DNA of 64,000 nt, taken from Mesoflavibacter sp. (GTDB lineage: Bacteria > Pseudomonadota > Alphaproteobacteria > UBA8366 > Aestuariispiraceae). The notes beneath the pieces were generated by a model. The model was not told the origin of the DNA and ran no database searches. It was given only the letters and a program-made list of their open reading frames with translations. The stretch spans positions 1,488,001-1,552,000 of the forward strand of contig CP051228.1 in the NCBI GenBank assembly GCA_017792345.1, written 5' to 3'. The position numbers and the translations under genes were made by a program. This document shows, piece by piece, positions 62,081 to 64,000 of this stretch (its first letter is position 1; each line of letters begins with the position of its first letter).

Positions 62081-63001
62081 TCAATTCAGGAAAGCGTTGA
62101 GCGCGTCATAGGCTTCGTCCGGCGCCTCTTCCGGAATGAAATGGCCGCCCGGCATCGGGGCGACACGGAGGGTATCCGCCCATCCGGCCCAGATCGCCGC
62201 CATATCGAAATGCCGGGCCGCGACGCCGTCTTCGCCCCACATTGCCAGGGTTGGGCAGGCGATGCGGCGGCCGGTCGCCCGGTCCGCGCGGTCGTGATCC
62301 CGGTCCATCGTCAACCCCGCGCGAAAGCATTCGCACATCGCCGTGACCGCGTCGGGCGTCGCGGCGGAACTCAGATAAACGTCCATTGCGATGTCTTCAT
62401 AGGGCACGCCTTCCGGCGACAGGCCGGTCAGAATCTCCCGCACGAAACCGGCCGGGTCCCCGGCGATCAGCCGCTCCGGCACCGGGTGCGGCTGGGTCAG
62501 GAAGAAAAAATAGTAATAATCCTGGGCCAGGTCGGCGCTGACACCGTCATAGAAATCCAGGGCCGGAACGATATCCATGACCGCCAGGCGTTCGACCCTT
62601 TCCGGGAAATCCAGCGCCAGGCGCCGTGCCACCCGCGCGCCCCGGTCATGGCCGACCAACCGGAACCGGTCGTGCCCCAGGCTGCGCATGACGGCGGCCT
62701 GTTCCGCCGCTATCGCGCGTTTGGAATACGCAATATGGCCGGCCGTGCGGCCCGGCTTGTGACTTTCCCCGCGTCCGCGCAAGTCGGTCAGGATGACAGT
62801 GTGGTTCTCCGCCAGACGCGGCGCCAGCTTGTGCCAACACAGATGGGTCTGCGGATCGCCATGCAGCATCAGCAGCGGCGGCCCGTCCCCGGCGGTCAGC
62901 ACCCGGACCGGCCCGTTCCCGACATCCACGAATGTGCGCGTGAACCCGGGCAACAGCCGCGCATCCGCCTCTTCAAAGAGAGTCACGGACCCACCGCCCA
63001 T
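62081..63001 (-). CDS. Alpha/beta hydrolase (haloacetate dehalogenase-like)
   Basis: This 306-residue alpha/beta hydrolase has LLMLHGDPQTHLCWHKLAPRL near residue 47 and the nucleophile elbow GHDRGARVARRLALDFPERV, with an Asp nucleophile instead of Ser, as in haloacetate dehalogenases and epoxide hydrolases. The acid and His are in GGHFIPEEAP near residue 285. The ATG lies inside the end of the ArsR gene (29-bp overlap); a GTG at 62986 is an alternative. The substrate is inferred from motifs only. Confidence 0.87.
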   Translation of the reverse strand: MGGGSVTLFEEADARLLPGFTRTFVDVGNGPVRVLTAGDGPPLLMLHGDPQTHLCWHKLAPRLAENHTVILTDLRGRGESHKPGRTAGHIAYSKRAIAAEQAAVMRSLGHDRFRLVGHDRGARVARRLALDFPERVERLAVMDIVPALDFYDGVSADLAQDYYYFFFLTQPHPVPERLIAGDPAGFVREILTGLSPEGVPYEDIAMDVYLSSAATPDAVTAMCECFRAGLTMDRDHDRADRATGRRIACPTLAMWGEDGVAARHFDMAAIWAGWADTLRVAPMPGGHFIPEEAPDEAYDALNAFLN

Positions 63002-63278
63002 AATCGCTCAATCCTTCCTCGTTCCGGGAGAAGAAGGACCACTGGCCGATGCGCCGGACGGACAGGAACCCGGCGCGCCGCAGCTGGTCCAAATGGCGGC
63101 TGGCCGTGGGCTGACTCATCTGCAGCTTTTCGGCGATGAGGGTGACACAGACGCCGATTTCCGCCGGATCTCCGGTCATCTGATGGGCGAAATGGGATCC
63201 AGGGTCTTTCAACCAGTCCAGGATCTTCATCCGCGCATCGCTGGCCAGCGCCTTGGCCTGTTCTATTCGGTCCGTCAT
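62973..63278 (-). CDS. ArsR family winged-helix regulator
   Basis: This 101-residue ArsR/SmtB-type repressor has the helix-turn-helix LIAEKLQMSQPTASRHLDQL (about 47-67) and FLSVRRIGQWSFFSRNE. No CxxC arsenic or ELCVCDL zinc motif is present, so a non-metal signal or unknown ligand is likely. A perfect 24-bp palindrome lies 8 bp upstream of its start. It overlaps and leads the hydrolase gene. Confidence 0.9.
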   Translation of the reverse strand: MTDRIEQAKALASDARMKILDWLKDPGSHFAHQMTGDPAEIGVCVTLIAEKLQMSQPTASRHLDQLRRAGFLSVRRIGQWSFFSRNEEGLSDYGRWVRDSL

Positions 63279-63285
63279 GAAATTT

Positions 63286-63309
63286 GTATATAGCTATATT
63301 GCTATATAC
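63286..63309. promoter_or_regulatory. Perfect palindromic operator of the ArsR-hydrolase operon
   Basis: GTATATAGC (63286-63294) and GCTATATAC (63301-63309) form a perfect 9-bp inverted repeat with a 6-nt spacer. It lies 8 bp upstream of the ArsR start, the usual ArsR autoregulatory position, and is very AT-rich in a GC-rich context. Confidence 0.75.
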
Positions 63310-63366
63310 GCAATGAACAATTTTCCGATCCCAAACTCCGTATCCGAGATGTGCGACGAAACTTTC

Positions 63367-64000
63367 CTAGCGGCCTTGTGCGGATTTCTTCCCGACGACC
63401 AGATCCTGCAGCACAGCGAAGGGGGAATCGGGATTTGGACGGGCCGGGCTCGGCTTGGCGGACTGTTGCTTCTTGTGTCCTTTGCGCTTCGCACCGCGGT
63501 TTCGGGAGACCGGGACGAAGGCGGCGTTCGGCGAGTCCCCGGTGGCTTCCTGTTTGAAGCCCAGCGCCCGCAATACACCGGGAAGTGCCGGATCGTCCGC
63601 CGCCAGACCCAGCCGGGCGCAGAATTCGACATCGGGCTCGAATCGGGCCCCCTTCTTCCGATTGCGCAACTGCGCCGCCAGTTGCTCCCACCGATCCAGG
63701 CGCAGCGCAATCGGCCCCAGCGGCGCGTAACCCAGCAACGGCCAGACCTGTTCCGGAACCCGGTCGGAGGGCAGGCTGGGTGCGGTCGTGTTCGGGATTT
63801 CCGGCACCGGGCGTCCCGACGCAGCGGCCCAGAGGATCGCCCGGGCGCGCACGGCCTTCACGTCCAGAATCCCGGACAGATAGATCCAGTCGCGACCCAG
63901 CCGCAGTCCCGCCTTGGTCAGGGCCGCCCGCGCGTCGTCGCCCATCGCCTTCAGATTGTCCCGCGCCTCCCGCCGCGCCATCGCGCCAAGCCCTTCGCGC
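63367..64000 (-). CDS. C-terminal part of a DEAD/SUV3-type helicase, cut by window
   Basis: The frame is open to the window edge (REGLGAMARREARDNLKAMG), so this is the C-terminus of a longer protein. It matches the C-terminal domain of alphaproteobacterial SUV3/MgpS-like RNA helicases, with LGRDWIYLSGILDVKAVRARAILWAAASGRP and a basic tail with KKGHKKQQSAK. The helicase core is outside the window. Such helicases act in RNA turnover. Confidence 0.72.
   Translation of the reverse strand, partial: REGLGAMARREARDNLKAMGDDARAALTKAGLRLGRDWIYLSGILDVKAVRARAILWAAASGRPVPEIPNTTAPSLPSDRVPEQVWPLLGYAPLGPIALRLDRWEQLAAQLRNRKKGARFEPDVEFCARLGLAADDPALPGVLRALGFKQEATGDSPNAAFVPVSRNRGAKRKGHKKQQSAKPSPARPNPDSPFAVLQDLVVGKKSAQGR

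Noticed and set aside
1-64000. CRISPR arrays, IS elements, prophage, integrases
   Set aside because: No repeat-spacer pattern, transposase, integrase or phage structural gene was seen on either strand.

Overview
The window is GC-rich chromosomal DNA of an alphaproteobacterium, most like a free-living (possibly marine) member of the Rhodospirillales. This rests on the fabA-fabB-fabI cluster, an Irr-type Fur regulator beside rubrerythrin, a cobN cobaltochelatase, a soxBDAG sarcosine oxidase operon, a 41-residue L36 protein, and the gene style throughout. No IS element, prophage, integrase or CRISPR array was seen. The content is mostly core and metabolic, with one large accessory-looking gene.

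Layout. 1-2161: LysE-type exporter end, HAD dehalogenase and AraC regulator. 2174-3730: purH. 3783-8916 (minus): surface-polysaccharide locus with winged-helix regulator, RfaH/NusG-like antiterminator, WecA-like glycosyltransferase, NAD-dependent epimerase and a CapD/FlaA1-type dehydratase; all but the last pair are overlapping or tightly spaced. 8917-9522 is non-coding and carries a half-site cluster and a good sigma70 promoter for fabA. 9523-12191: fabA, fabB, fabI (unsaturated fatty acid synthesis); cobN follows (12233-15997). 16023-16223 looks like a structured small RNA. 16251-24479: several regulator-target pairs (LysR with a 63-residue orphan protein, AraC with a VOC protein, LysR with a two-subunit molybdenum hydroxylase), plus a CoA lyase, a peroxiredoxin and a CHCC zinc-finger protein.

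24711-32158: an orphan ABC ATPase, then a 1352-residue KAP P-loop NTPase with a long beta-rich N-terminal part (the most unusual gene here), whose stop overlaps a lipoprotein hydrolase, then an aminotransferase and a REP-like inverted pair. 32261-34219: penicillin-binding protein 1A type. 34424-37680: irr, rubrerythrin, Fe-S protein and DUF3501, with an Irr-box-like site in front of rubrerythrin. 37829-43036: YHS protein, two TetR regulators, SH3 protein, D-2-hydroxyacid dehydrogenase and MATE exporter.

43033-45544 (minus): rpmJ, a FolD-family protein with altered active-site residues, and a class V aminotransferase-fold protein. 45698-52372: S9 peptidase, CinA/MoaB-type protein, PAS protein, small membrane proteins, tRNA-Leu(TAA), HNH-like protein, and a secreted molybdopterin-fold protein coupled to a histidine kinase. 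52377-59116: N-formylglutamate amidohydrolase, RidA and the soxBDAG operon. Sarcosine oxidase releases methylene-tetrahydrofolate, the expected substrate of the FolD-like protein, so the two loci may be linked in one-carbon metabolism. 59288-64000: quinone-oxidoreductase/LysR pair, an ArsR-hydrolase-VOC-S4 gene run behind a perfect palindrome, and the C-terminus of a helicase running off the window.
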